A program made the translations under genes and the position numbers. 60,000 nucleotides of DNA from Liolophura sinensis (taxonomy: Eukaryota > Mollusca > Polyplacophora > Chitonida > Chitonidae): assembly GCF_032854445.1 (NCBI RefSeq), contig NC_088295.1, positions 62,479,249 through 62,539,248 of the forward strand, written 5' to 3'. Positions within the stretch are counted from its first letter, which is position 1. Every line of letters begins with the position of its first letter. Below are positions 32,701-43,345 of the stretch, piece after piece. The notes beneath the pieces are model-generated. The model worked only from the letters and a program-made list of their open reading frames with translations, made no database searches and was not told where the DNA came from.

Positions 32701-35700
32701 CATGTTTTCCTTCTGAAGTTTAAATTTGTGCATTACATTTTTTACTTCAAAACAATATAACAACCACACTTTGACTTTGGCTTTTAGAGACTTGCAGTTT
32801 ATGACTTCAGTCTTAAGTCGCTTGATAAATACGAGCCCTGAGATCTAGTGAAGGTTTCTCAAAGCTACCTAGTTGGCGTGAACTTATACCCTGCCCTAAG
32901 ACATCCAAAGTAAACGCAAGAGTGTCGATGATAAAATATTTATGATGTTAGGCTAGGGGTTAGTTCTATGATCCCCAGCTTGGCTTCCGCATTAGATATA
33001 TTTAGAAAGCTAAGCTGGCAAGAATGATACAGATCTTAGGTCTAATGGGTGGATGTTTCTTAAAACTGACGGGTTTTGGCCTAAAGGCACGATCTGGCGT
33101 AGCTATATTGTGAATGTAAGCGCGAATACAGGGTGCTTACTGATATTTGGTGCCATTGGTTTGTAAGATAATAACAGCACGAAAACGTGAACAAAATACA
33201 ATGTCAGCATTTTCCAGACTAATGTACTTTTGCCAGAACAATTGCCATACAAGAAAATGGGATTAAGTACCTGTATGAGAAATATTTGCGCTTTGGCACA
33301 TTTTCTGAGTGGTTTTATCGCGATGCGTTAATTGACAGTATTTAAGTATTCGGCGACTATAGACAATGCCGAGAAAAACATGATAACATGAATCATGAAT
33401 ACGAGCTCCAGTTTTCGGGAAGCTTAGTTTGCCAACGTTCGCTAAGGCCGTTAAAAAGATGAAACACATCTAAGAATGTCAAGATGATCACTAAGGACAA
33501 TCGTAAGATATGGATCCTCACTCTTTCGGGACAACAAGAACGAAGACATTGACGAAGAACAATCATTCTGAACGAAAACTAAACGATGATGTGGAATGTT
33601 CTAAGGCATGGAAAAATAGGTACTTACAGAGTGAAGCAGCGCGGTAAATAGCTTTTAAACATATGGACATTTTATAGGTAACAAGAAGTATACAGTATGT
33701 AATACAATGTCAAAGACAGTCTGCACCCGTAGCGCTGCACAGGTAGCGCTGATGGTTAAGAACAGAAAAGATGGTCCAAATTTCACTTATTCTGGTAGTA
33801 GATTAATGCCATTTATCAGTTCTATAATATTGTCTTTACTATTTGGACAAAAATTAGGCTCACTGGTGATCGTCATTAACTTCGTTACCAGTTGGGATTT
33901 TTTTCAGGAAATACCTGAAGTTATACATGAAATAACTGTTACTTTAATTCACCTTGCTAATATCTTCAGAACTGATGGAATTGCTCCTTTCTGTCCTAGG
34001 CTTGAAAAGCAAAAAATGTATATGAAATATTCACTTACTCCATTGAGGTTTGCACACAATAATGTAGCGGTAGAAGGCTAATATAGCCAAGGTGTTCATA
34101 TCAGTCTGTGAAAAGGTAAAGCACAGGAAACCATAAATGGTACATCCAACATCTCCAAAGAGCCATCCACCAGCGTAACCAGATAACATAGTGCACGAGT
34201 AGCCGAATAAGCAGATGGCGAGATCGGCAAAGGCGACGTTAACCAGCAACCAGTTGTGAACGTTAACTCTCAGCTTGGGGCTTTTGAAGAAGGCGACAAT
34301 GATCAGAACATTTCCCGTGACCGCGATGCAAACTGGAAAAGATTGGGGAAAAAATAGGCAAAACTGTTTTACCACATATGTTGTGGGACCTTTTTTATTC
34401 ATTTATTTCTTTGGTGTTTTACGCCGTACTAAAGAATAGTTCACTTATACGACGAGAGCCATCATTATGGCGAAAGGAAACCGGGCAGAGACCGGGGAAA
34501 CCCACGACCATCCGCAGACAACTGGCAGATCTTCAAACGTACCGCTGGATAGGCAGCCAGGATGAGCTGGACTTTAACTCACAGTGACCGCACTGGGGTC
34601 AGAGTGCTGCACTAGCCGGCTAACTAACTAGGACACGTAGGCCCCATGTGGACAATGAATGGCTTTTAACTGAAAATGGAATCAATCTCCAAAAACAAAA
34701 CTGAAGATGGAATAAATTTCCAAAAATAAATCTTGGTAATACTTGATAAGACAACACCTAATTAGAGTTTCTTTCGAACGAGTAGCAACTATTCAAATGT
34801 CCACAACCATCTTCAGGTTTCAGTTTTTTACGTTAAACTGTTAGACGACAGTTAAATTGTGTCCACGCAGATCTTTCATGCAGTCATTCTAGAAGCAATA
34901 CCAGTAAAGCATTCTTCCACGAAACAGTCCTTGGTTCTTAGTTCTTTGGTGGCTTCTGTTCAGTGTTGTATGGAAATGATCTTACGATTATTGACCTGAA
35001 ATTGGCAAGTTAAACCGGCTTAACTTTGGCCGTGTGAACGGGGTATAAGATTCACTGTAGCAATTGATTGCCAAAGCCATTTCCTGTATTTTCCATCTTA
35101 CTGTATTATTTTAAGAATCATACGGATAAAATACATTCTATATTATTTCTGTTTTCACACATTTGAATTTCAGTCTATCGACCAAAACATGTGTCTAGCA
35201 CGCGGAGTCGTTTCCTTGTTTAGGCGGTATAAGCAATATACATTGCATGTTTCCGAAGACTGCGATGATAGTTTTGCAGGCGCTTTGGCACTAACTTCGT
35301 CACATCGTTAGAACGTCCGCCACGAAATAGGGTAATGCCGGGCTCCAACCCGGGTCGGATCATACCAAAGAATTTGAAAACTATACTGACTGTTGCCTCG
35401 CCGGGCGCTCAGCACTGAGAGGTTAGAACAATTTATTTATTTATTTATTATTTGATTGGTGTTTTACGCCGTACAAAGAATATTTCACTTATACGACGGC
35501 GGCCAGCATTATGGTGGGAGGAAACCGGGCAGAGCCCGGCGGAAACCCACGACCATCCGCAGTTTGCAGGCAGACCTTCCCACGTACGGCCGTAGAGAGG
35601 TTAGAACAAGGAAACATGACTGGTTAGCCCAATGTCAGTGTAGAGTGACTGGGTGGGGTGTCATGTCTGGTGTCTTCATAATGATACTGCAGTGGCTGCA

Positions 35701-36370
35701 GCACTTTGGCAGCATGCACTCGCCCCGCCACAAGAAGACACAATATATGTACACAAACTTAATGACTCCTCTTAGTCATATGACGGAAAATTGTTAAGTA
35801 TGACGTTAAACCCCAAACATACATGCATACATACACATAGCCACATGTGACAACTTGCTCTACTTGTATGAAACAAACAAACAGAAATGTCCAGACCGGA
35901 AGTTTGCCCGACGATATCTGGGTTAGCTATACCCTTAGACACTTAGTAATACATTCAGATTCTGTGTTTTAGATCATCTCGCGAGAAACTGTCTTGTTAC
36001 CAATGTTGCCAACACCATGTCAACAATATCTACCTAGTAAAGTAATATTTATTATATAGGATAACTTAAATTTATTTATATTTATTTATTTGATTGGTCT
36101 TTTATCCCGAATACTTCACTCATAGTAGGTAAAAACCGGAAGAAACACACGACCATCCGCACGTTGCTGGCAGACCTTCCCACGTTCGACCGAAAAGGAA
36201 GCCAGCATGAGCTGGACTTGAACTCACGGCGACCACATTGGTGATAGGATATAAAGAATGTACATACTCAACACTGAAATATAGGCCGCCATGCCAAGGT
36301 AACCCTCCCTGGAAAGTGGGTCTGTCACATAGTTGATAGGTGTTGTCTCCACGTCGCTGTTGTTTGCCAT
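29457..36370 (-). CDS. Opsin (seven-transmembrane retinal-binding receptor), four exons, 346 aa
   Basis: Exons 36370..36268, 34332..34039, 32455..32103 and 29747..29457 join in phase to 1041 nt. Seen: N-glycosylation site NNSD at the N terminus; TM1 with GNVL (N42); TM2 with the LADLA-type Asp (D71); the disulphide pair C98 and C175; TM6 with the WSPY motif (W263); TM7 with K292 in FAKS, the Schiff-base lysine; NPIMY (298-302). E169 sits six residues before C175, the place of bovine E181, while the E113 place is Tyr (Y101). This fits non-vertebrate-type opsins with the E181-type counterion. Oddities: Y122-R123-Y124 replaces (D/E)RY, and the helix-8 tripeptide is N-D-N rather than NKQ or HPK. 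The cytoplasmic tail is short and acidic. Class is unresolved by eye: xenopsin/ciliary, Go or peropsin-like are all possible. A TM receptor of light-sensing or retinal-binding cells. Confidence 0.95.
29795..30062 (-). mobile_element. Full-length SINE family A in opsin intron 3
   Basis: (TTTATTTC)n tail, TTTTACACCGTACTCAAG, a deletion across GCCAGCATTATGG, then CCACGACCATCCGCAGG, GAGCTAGACTTCAACC, and the tRNA-like head ending CTAACCAACCAGGCCTC. Confidence 0.88.
30063..32102 (-). other. Opsin intron 3, remainder
   Basis: Between the SINE and exon 3 there is no conserved frame and no element that I recognise. Short open frames around 30580-31139 overlap on both strands and look spurious. Confidence 0.45.
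32103..32455 (-). CDS. Opsin exon 3 (TM4, extracellular loop 2, TM5, loop 3)
   Basis: Acceptor CATATCCACAG, donor CAACAAG|gtaaag in phase 0. It encodes TM4, the PPLVGWSRY plug, E169, C175-S-I-D-W, TM5 and a third cytoplasmic loop of about 40 residues ending MKLNK. Confidence 0.93.
32650..32840. mobile_element. MITE in opsin intron 2 flanked by AGATCT
   Basis: The left end starts GGGGCCATAGTTAACG and the right end, read inward, CAGGGCTCGTATTTATC. Each has CTTAAG-type motifs about 25 bp in. AGATCT lies at both borders (32644-32649 and 32841-32846). The right half matches the copy at 53206-53430, so this is a dispersed family. Confidence 0.6.
34039..34332 (-). CDS. Opsin exon 2 (TM1 to TM3)
   Basis: Acceptor in a pyrimidine tract TTTTCCAG; donor GGA|gtaagt. 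It encodes the rest of TM1 (TGNVLIIVAFF), TM2 (NVAFADLAICLFG), C98 and TM3, ending at YRYIIVCKPQW. Phase 1 at the 3' end, splitting an Arg codon. Confidence 0.95.
34390..34632 (-). mobile_element. Full-length SINE family A in opsin intron 1
   Basis: TTTATTCATTTATTTC tail, GGTGTTTTACGCCGTAC, CTTATACGACGAGAGCC, CCACGACCATCCGCAG, GATGAGCTGGACTTTAAC, and head TGCACTAGCCGGCTAAC. About 60 bp upstream (minus sense) of the exon 2 acceptor. Confidence 0.88.
34633..35310 (-). other. Opsin intron 1, unannotated part
   Basis: AT-rich intron DNA without a recognisable element or frame. Confidence 0.4.
35320..35830 (+). mobile_element. SINE family B, interrupted by a SINE family A insertion
   Basis: A box-B-like GGGCTCCAACCCGGGTCGG lies near 35340. 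The element resumes at 35610 with GTGACTGGGTGG, GTCATGTCTGGTGTCTTC, CACTTTGGCAGCATG, CACAAGAAGACAC, AGTCATATGACGGAAAATTG and GACGTTAAACCCCAAACATAC. The two parts are separated by the insertion at 35432-35594. Confidence 0.75.
35432..35594 (-). mobile_element. SINE family A nested in family B, 15-bp target duplication
   Basis: GAGAGGTTAGAACAA occurs at 35417-35431 and again at 35595-35609. The insert has an (ATTT)n tail, TGATTGGTGTTTTACGCCG, a body close to consensus and stops at GGCCGTA, so it is 5'-truncated. It shows that family A was active after family B. Confidence 0.92.
36066..36247 (-). mobile_element. SINE family A beside the opsin exon 1 donor
   Basis: ATTTATTTGATTGGTCTTTT, a 20-bp deletion in the CTCAAGAATATT region, CCACGACC-type CACGACCATCCGCACG, GCCAGCATGAGCTGGACTTG and CACGGCGACCACATTGGTG. 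Its head end lies about 20 bp from the exon 1 splice donor. Confidence 0.85.
36268..36370 (-). CDS. Opsin exon 1 (N terminus and start of TM1)
   Basis: ATG at 36370 with A at -3 and G at +4. It encodes 34 residues with NNSD near the start and ends TTGA|gtatgt in phase 1. The split Ile codon is completed by exon 2, giving a continuous TM1. A SINE begins about 20 bp beyond the donor in intron 1. Confidence 0.85.
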
Positions 36371-36574
36371 AGTAGGGAGCAACTGTGAACATATTAAGTT
36401 TCCATTATTTAATATCCAAGCCTATATGTAGACTGGATTGGATTACACATGTTTTAGCAAATACAAGGCAGAGGTTTATTTTTTATTTATTTATAGATTC
36501 ATTTCATTCATGAATTAATTCATTTATCCATTCATCCATCCATCCATGCATACATACATTAATTCATTCATTGT

Positions 36575-36715
36575 ATTTGTTTATTTGATTTGATGAATTG
36601 TTCCTTTTATATACGATCGCGTCCAGTTTTATTGGTGGGGGGAAACGGACAGCCTGAAGTAAACCGTCAACATTTGGAGAGTAATACAGACAAACTCTTC
36701 CACGTGTAACTAGTA
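36575..36715 (-). mobile_element. Degenerate SINE family A upstream of opsin exon 1
   Basis: TTTGTTTATTTGATTTGATG, TATACGATCGCGTCCAG, TTTTATTGGTGGGGGGAAAC, CCGTCAACATTTGGAG, CTCTTCCACGTG. Preceded by (ATTC/ATCC)n at 36495-36570. Old copy. Confidence 0.6.
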
Positions 36716-37925
36716 TAAATTTCTTCATATTAATATTTAGCAATGTACGAATATTTACCTTTCCACACAGTGTATTATAGTAAGAATTTCATATTATACA
36801 CCCACCACTCTTTCACCTTCGGTGTTAACTGTTTATACCAATACTCATATATGACAGATTGTTGAGGGACTATTACCTTAGTGAAATAAATGAAATGAAA
36901 TAGCTTTCTGAAACACACCTTATCTCCAAGATGACCATGTTATCAATTTACTCGGCTCAGTTAATGTCCAGGACTGTCCCGGAATAATGTGATAACGAAT
37001 CACGTCACATGCAGAGAGTGTCAAGTACATGTACGTGATCAACTTAATCAGGTTAGCCTTATTTTCATATGTACATTGCATAAACAAGAGCAATGGGGGA
37101 AACTGGTGGCAGGCACAAAAGGATCCAAGACTGAGTGGCACATCATTTCATGCTCTAAGCCAAGTTGCTTCTTAAGCAAAGGTTATACAGCTCGAAAAAA
37201 GGTTTTTTACTTAAGACGAAGAGTTGTACAGCGTTAAATTTCCTGTATAATGCAGAAATGATCCTTGGTAAATTAATTGAGCAATTAATGGTCTGTTTTA
37301 TTTACTTTGGAAAAAACACTTCCATATCTAATATGTTTTAATATTTATGTATGTCTGTATATATACATCTAAGCTGTCATTATATTGGCGAGTTTTTTCC
37401 AGTAAGCATATACATATGATAAGAATCTCCTGATTTCTATGTTACAGTTGTTCATGGAGATTATCAGCCCAGTGGGACAAAGTACATATGTAATAAGACG
37501 CCTAGTCTGAGGAGAGTACGAGGATAAAATCATATATAACAAAGACATGTTTTTCCCGGAGGAGTTGTCCTCTCCAATAACAACGATCAGGTGAAACGTT
37601 TAACAGTGACAATCATAATGATAAGAAAAAAAATATTTATGATTTGAAAGAAAATGCAGGATTGTGCCTCCAGTTTCACTATCATATAAATAATTCTAAA
37701 TAATATGCACTGTCAAGCCACTAGTGCGCTGTGTCTTTTCATTACTTTGGTGCGGGTTATCTTGTGAATATAGGTGTGAGTTTTTTGTGTTGTATTTGCA
37801 GACTTGTGAATAATAACATACATCCCAAAGTACAGCAAATTATTATAACGTGATACAATTACAAAGGCACTTGTATATATGCCCGTAATACATATATACC
37901 CTTAAGTTGTTATTACAACTTCTTT
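36716..37925. other. 5' flank of the opsin gene, no gene seen
   Basis: AT-rich DNA with no conserved frame. It would contain the opsin promoter if exon 1 is the first exon, but I cannot point to a specific element. Confidence 0.35.
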
Positions 37926-38868
37926 GCATGCTACTGGCTACACCAGCTTTGAGTGGCACCTTAGTTGTCCCTTTCAATATGACATTCTTATAACGCATGC
38001 TACTGGCTACACCGGCTTTGAGTGGCACCTTAGTTGCCCCTTTCAATAAGACATTCTTATAACGCATGCTACTGGCTACACCAGCTTTGAGTGGCACCTT
38101 AATTGTCCCTTTCAATATGACATTCTTATAACGCATGCTACTGGCTACACCAGCTTTGAGTGGTGCCTTAGTTGTCCCTTTCAATATGACATTCTTATAA
38201 CGCATGCTACTGGCTACACCAGCTTTGAGTGGTGCCTTAGTTGTCCCTTTCAATATGACATTCTTATAACGCATGCTACTGGCTACACCAGCTTTGAGTG
38301 GTGCCTTAGTTGTCCCTTTCAATATGACATTCTTATAACGCATGCTACTGGCTACACCAGCTTTGACTGGCACCTTAGTTGTCCCTTTCAATATGACATT
38401 CTTGTAACGCATGCTACTGGCTACACCGGCTTTGAGTGGCAACTTAGTTGTCCCTTTCAATATGACATTCTTATAACGCATGCTACTGGCTACACCAGCT
38501 TTGAGTGGCACCTTAGTTGTCCCTTTCAGTATGACATTCTTATAACGCATGCTACTGGCTACACCAGCTTTGAGTGGCACCTTAGTTGTCCCTTTCAATA
38601 TGACATTCTTATAACGCATGCTACTGGCTACACCGGCTTTGAGTGGCACCTTAATTGTCCCTTTCAATATGACATTCTTATAACGCATGCTACTGGCTAC
38701 ACCAGCTTTGAGTGGTACCTTAGTTATCCCTTTCAATATGACATTCTTATAACGCATGCTACTGGCTACACCGGCTTTGAGTGGCACCTTAGTTGTCCCT
38801 TTCAATATGACATTCTTGTAACGCATGCTACTGGCTACAAACCGCAATAAGTTTTCAAGTTGCTTCAT
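37843..38868 (-). CDS. Open frame of 341 aa made of 23-residue repeats (coding status doubtful)
   Basis: ATG at 38868-38866, 13 repeats of the form RYKNVILKGTTKVPLKAGVA plus SSM, then a 28-residue Asn/Tyr/Cys tail. The repeats are basic and Val-rich with no signal peptide. Because the DNA unit is 69 bp (23 codons), any stop-free frame stays open across the array, and one + strand frame is open too. Unit differences include both silent changes and amino-acid changes (Thr/Ile, Val/Ala, Val/Leu, Leu/Val), so selection on the protein is not evident. It could be a repeat protein or merely a satellite. Confidence 0.3.
   Translation of the reverse strand: MKQLENLLRFVASSMRYKNVILKGTTKVPLKAGVASSMRYKNVILKGITKVPLKAGVASSMRYKNVILKGTIKVPLKAGVASSMRYKNVILKGTTKVPLKAGVASSMRYKNVILKGTTKVPLKAGVASSMRYKNVILKGTTKLPLKAGVASSMRYKNVILKGTTKVPVKAGVASSMRYKNVILKGTTKAPLKAGVASSMRYKNVILKGTTKAPLKAGVASSMRYKNVILKGTTKAPLKAGVASSMRYKNVILKGTIKVPLKAGVASSMRYKNVLLKGATKVPLKAGVASSMRYKNVILKGTTKVPLKAGVASSMQRSCNNNLRVYMYYGHIYKCLCNCITL
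37926..38838. repeat. 69-bp minisatellite, 13 full units plus a 16-bp partial
   Basis: GCATGCTACTGGCTACA recurs at 37926 and every 69 bases to 38823 with no insertion or deletion in any unit (the first copy has TGCATGC where others have CGCATGC). Typical unit parts: CCAGCTTTGAGTGGCACC, TTAGTTGTCCCTTTCAATAT, GACATTCTTATAAC. Units differ by a few substitutions; three neighbours share GTGCC in place of GCACC, showing local homogenisation. Confidence 0.97.
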
Positions 38869-41800
38869 ATATCAGTGTTTTGATACATGAATCCATGTAA
38901 TACTTCTAATTTCTCCTGACGGTTCTAAGCTTACGAAAACAAATTAGACTTGGTTTTTTTTAGTTATTAATAATGAGATAAAGGTGTTTAGCCAATCTCA
39001 TACAATTCATACATATGGAAACAGACAGGGGATTTCGAGTTTGATTCCATGGTAGGCCGTTCCTTAAAGTTACGAAACTACACGGGTGATATTGATTTAT
39101 TGAAATACACAAGCAACATGATAGTTTTCAAACACCACTGAATATAAACTGCGTATCTGGTTTAAAGGTTTAAATGTACAAACAGTAACAAATCATTTTC
39201 AGTTTGATAGATGCATTTATGTTAGCAGTGCCAGTGGGATAATCTTATACACCTTTTGTAAAACCAAAGCTTTAAACCGAAATACAGAAAATCACGGAAA
39301 CATTGAATCCCTTTCAATTGATTTCTAGTTGATCAAATATCAAAACGTCATGTTATTCAATGTATCAGTCATTTCATATTCCCAAACTTAAGTGAAAGAT
39401 CTGTGAGATAACCAAACTGAAAATCAAGGAGGGCAAAATACAAAAAAGGGTCTACAATACCTCAATTTTTCGTCTGACTGAAGAGGAAGCCCGGTGATCT
39501 GACACAGGAAGAAGAGCAGGTTCCCCGTTATTTGATCCCACCTGGAAGGTCACTGAATTAATGAGACATTCTTTGAGCATCACCTGAGCAAAATACCCCC
39601 CACCTCCCCTGACCGTGCACGACAACGCCAGGTGACATTCCTTTCAGTCACCCCTGGTAAGGTATAGCACATTCTAGCTTATCGAGAGCTGTCATGGTGT
39701 CAACACCTTTCGACTAGCGGTATACCATGCTGCATGGCAAGGCACTGCCCGATAGGACGATTCCATTTTACGTTCTAGAGATGCCTTGGTGTCTTTACAT
39801 GCAGGGACGGTTTTGAAGATTTTTTTTTCAGGCTGGTGGAGCACATTTGCTAGCCAGCGTAGGTGGATACATTTACATACAAGCAAGGGCGACCAGTTTT
39901 ATGGGTAGGTGACTGCATGCATTTGTGGAAGAATAAGATAAATGAGTGCATGCATGACCTGTAGCTCCTCGGCTTTCAAACTGAGCAAAACCAGATATTA
40001 AGAGCTCAGGTATTTCAGATGATAAAATGGAGAAAATCGGAAACCAAGTGTTTTCTCAAAGCAGAAATGAACTTCCTGTGTTCAAAGCGTAACAGAATAG
40101 TTTTAAGACAACACGTCATTTTTGTCACTGTCACTCCGTCGTTCTTTATTTGCACAAGAGGAACACGTGCCATTTTAAAAATAAAATGCCGTCTTGTCGA
40201 GTTGTTGGCCTATCAAACAGAAGAGAGAGACAAAGAACCACGCTAATTTAACCTTGGGATGGCGAGGTTTTCTACTTTTGGTAGCCTACATCCACTGCTA
40301 ACTCGATATTTTATAATTAAAAGGATACATGAAACGTGTTTATATCCTAATGCGTCGCATATGATGTGACCTAACACGTAAAACTACACAAAAGTGTATC
40401 GGCTTTGTTCGTTTTGCGGGAAAATGGCTTAAAATTGCAGATTTCGTAAAACCCCAACGGTCGGTACGGAAATTAAGTAGACAGCTGTGGTAACGTCAAC
40501 AGTGATACCTGTCAAAACATTGTTGGTGGGGGTTGGAGCGAAAAGGAAGGGGGGGGGGTTCGAATTAGGGCCTCTAAGCTGGTCCCGCGTTCCCAGTATG
40601 TTAATCCCTGACCTCATTTCCGAATATTCCCGACCACGGACGGGGAAGATATGTATAAATTAGAGAGATTATTAAAAAATTCGAAATTAATATGTTTCTA
40701 AAATAATTCTGTTCTCATTTTTTGGCATGCCTTTCTTCATGTTCCTGGAAACACGGCATTTAATTTGAAAAATATCGTTTCCGGTAACACATTTGGGCGT
40801 CGCCGGGAGTTCAAACAGCTATGATTTTCAAAAGTTTCACTGGGCGCAAACTACGCGGATTGCTCGGCATGGTGTTTATTGTTCTACTGTGCACATGCGT
40901 ATATCTTTAACCGGAAGACAACAAGTTTAATTGGTCACAATGCGCCAGCGCAACATCCAGATATTTTAACTTTAAACGTTGCAATGGGACAATGTCACCA
41001 ACGTGACCACAGGACATTTTATGGTAAAATGTCGCCCTGGCGCTCTGACCAGTACATCAACTAGCTAAGGCGACGTTTTAACCTAAAATATCACCTCCTG
41101 GCTAGTCAACTGCCCATTAGGGCAAATGGAACTACTGTACTTCCTTGCACCATAGGCCTAAATGATTTATGCTTGTACCATGTACAACAAGGTATTTTTC
41201 ATAGCAGTTTAAGTTTTCTGGGAATGGATGCTTTATTGTTCGTGGTTGGATGTTCCATGACCCAGAGAGGATAATCAGCACAAACACCGAAGCACACAGC
41301 TAAACTCTACCCTCTACCTATAGGAAAAGATAGCCGAGAAGCCCTCTGGTGTATGGGTTGACCTGTTTTAACCGAATTCGGATAGCTGAAAATTGTGTCA
41401 ATTTCAAGATCCGGGATCAGCTTGCGAAACCAGTCCCGTTTGTCACCAACGGGTAGTCTCACTCCTGGTTGCCTTTGCCGCCTTACGGTCAAAGGGTTGC
41501 GCTTGTGCAAATGAAAACAAAGGTTATTCTTTCAGCCATGTTGATTTTCATCGCAACTAATTAGCAAAGATTTCTTTAGCAGTCGTAACGCTGTATGAGG
41601 TATGTTTTAGAGACATCAAAGAGCTATGTTGATGTACGAACACTATTTTATGGACATTTTGGAGCTGTTTTGCTGTAACAATGCCTTTCATGGGCAATAA
41701 TTCTGTTTGAAGGATTTTCACAGCATTAGGGAGCTTGGTTGCTCTGTGAATGATAAACATATTAAGCGATCATTGCGTGTGGTTAACAGCAAAGAATGGA

Positions 41801-42334
41801 GTTGCTATGTTTGATATATCGTGAATAGTGTATGCGGACTACTGAGTGCAAAATAGAGATTTGAATGTATGTATGCTTTTGGTTTAACATAACAATTTTT
41901 CAGTCATATATGACGACGAGGAATCACCAGGTGTGTGTACATATACTGTACATTCTTGTGGCAGGGTGAGTTGAAAGTTCTTCCTCCGCTGAAGCATCAT
42001 GCCGAAGACCCCACACATGACATCTTACCCAGTCACTTTTGAACTGGCATCGTACCAAAGAGCCCCGTTTCCTTATTTTTACCTCTCAGTGCGTGAAAAG
42101 ATTATGAATATGGTTCATATTTACTTTACAACCCAGACATCTGAGTGCTTTTAATTCAGTGACAACAAAATATAAAAATTTTTAAAAAATTAAATAATAA
42201 GTAACACACGCTACATCAGCCTTACTTTTAATTCTATAAATGCATACCTTATTTTTCAGGTTTCTTTCTATTGTGCATTACACGTAACCATTATTTGTAC
42301 AATTTAGGATAGACTGAACGCCTGTGTTTCAAAT
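38839..42334. other. Intergenic DNA, no gene seen
   Basis: No conserved frame. A G-run at 40551-40559 and scattered AT-rich stretches only. Confidence 0.35.
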
Positions 42335-42480
42335 ACAAATAAAAACACTTTTTTTGATTGATTGAGTCGTTGATTGATTTTCAAATCCTGAATGGTGATT
42401 AGGCTAATACATTGGGAGAAACCGGACAGCACTGGGAGGAAACCACCGTATGTTTTGCTAAGCATCGGTCACAATGTCAG
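42335..42480 (-). mobile_element. Degenerate SINE-like sequence
   Basis: TTGATTGATTGAGTCGTTG, then GGTGATTAGGC, GGGAGAAACCGGACAGCAC and GGGAGGAAACCACCG. The GGAGGAAACCGG block points to family A, but the rest is too decayed for certainty. Confidence 0.35.
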
Positions 42481-42829
42481 TGTTAGTTCCCCTGTAGTTT
42501 CCAGTTAACAGTTAGCTGCCAGTTTGCAATCAAAGAAACGTGTCAGGTTTAAGACCGATGTTGTCTACGGTTAACTTAATTATCTTGATATCAGTTATAT
42601 TAACTGCCTCCATTCTGCTAAATTTGTTGATTATCCAACTACTCACCATCTACCCTGACCGGGAGGCACTAACCACGAAGCACAAAAGGAGCTGGGAGGG
42701 TTGACGCCAAGGCGGGGAGGCGGGGTCGATTTTGCGTAATATATAGACGCCTATCACAAAAATTCAACACAAAGGAGTGTGTATCAGGTGGCACAAAAAA
42801 CCCCTTTTTGGGAATTATATTTTATATAT

Positions 42830-43010
42830 GGGGGTGGAGGAATATAGCGTAGTAATTAAGATACTTATGTAAGTATTTACATATCCAGTTAGAATACAAC
42901 CCTAATTGAGATAAATTGACAAGAGGTCGTATATATACATAGTTACCAAATACCACTCTGTCGTCGCTGCTCTGGCTTTTTGCTCTCTGTGCTATACGTC
43001 TAGTATAACT
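42830..43010 (+). repeat. Dispersed repeat family R, copy 1
   Basis: Blocks: AGTATTTACATATCCAGTTAG, AATACAACCCTAATTGAG, AAATTGACAAGAGGTCGTAT, GTTACC, ACTCTGTCGTCGCTGCTCTG. The same order occurs at 43210-43345, 48895-49040 and 50500-50610. Confidence 0.7.
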
Positions 43011-43084
43011 ATATTTCATTCCTGTATAAACCAGGATTCTGCTGGTGGACTAAGCATCTCGGAGTGTGTTTGTATATTTAAATA

Positions 43085-43345
43085 TGATGACAGCACAGTA
43101 TTTTGGGTACTTCTGAACCAGTGACGTTTAATATAGGCCATATTGCCATTAACATCACTGCTAACGTTTCTTCTATCTAATTCTGCTTAAGCCGTGTTGT
43201 CAGGGAGCGTGTTACTTGCTACTATTTAAGCATTTACGTGATCAGTTAGAATAAAACCCTGATTGAGGTAAACTGGCAAGAGACCGTATTACACAAGTTA
43301 CATGTGACCATTTGCCAATAATCATATTGTCGTCGCGACGCTTCT
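43085..43345 (+). repeat. Dispersed repeat family R, copy 2 (longest)
   Basis: Begins CAGCACAGTATTTTGGGTAC, ACCAGTGACGTTTAATA, then TTCTGCTTAAGCCGTG, GCTACTATTTAAGCATTTAC, CAGTTAGAATAAAACCCTG, GAGGTAAACTGGCAAGAG and TGTCGTCGCGACGC. It joins the left part seen at 57955-58065 to the right part seen in copy 1. Confidence 0.72.
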
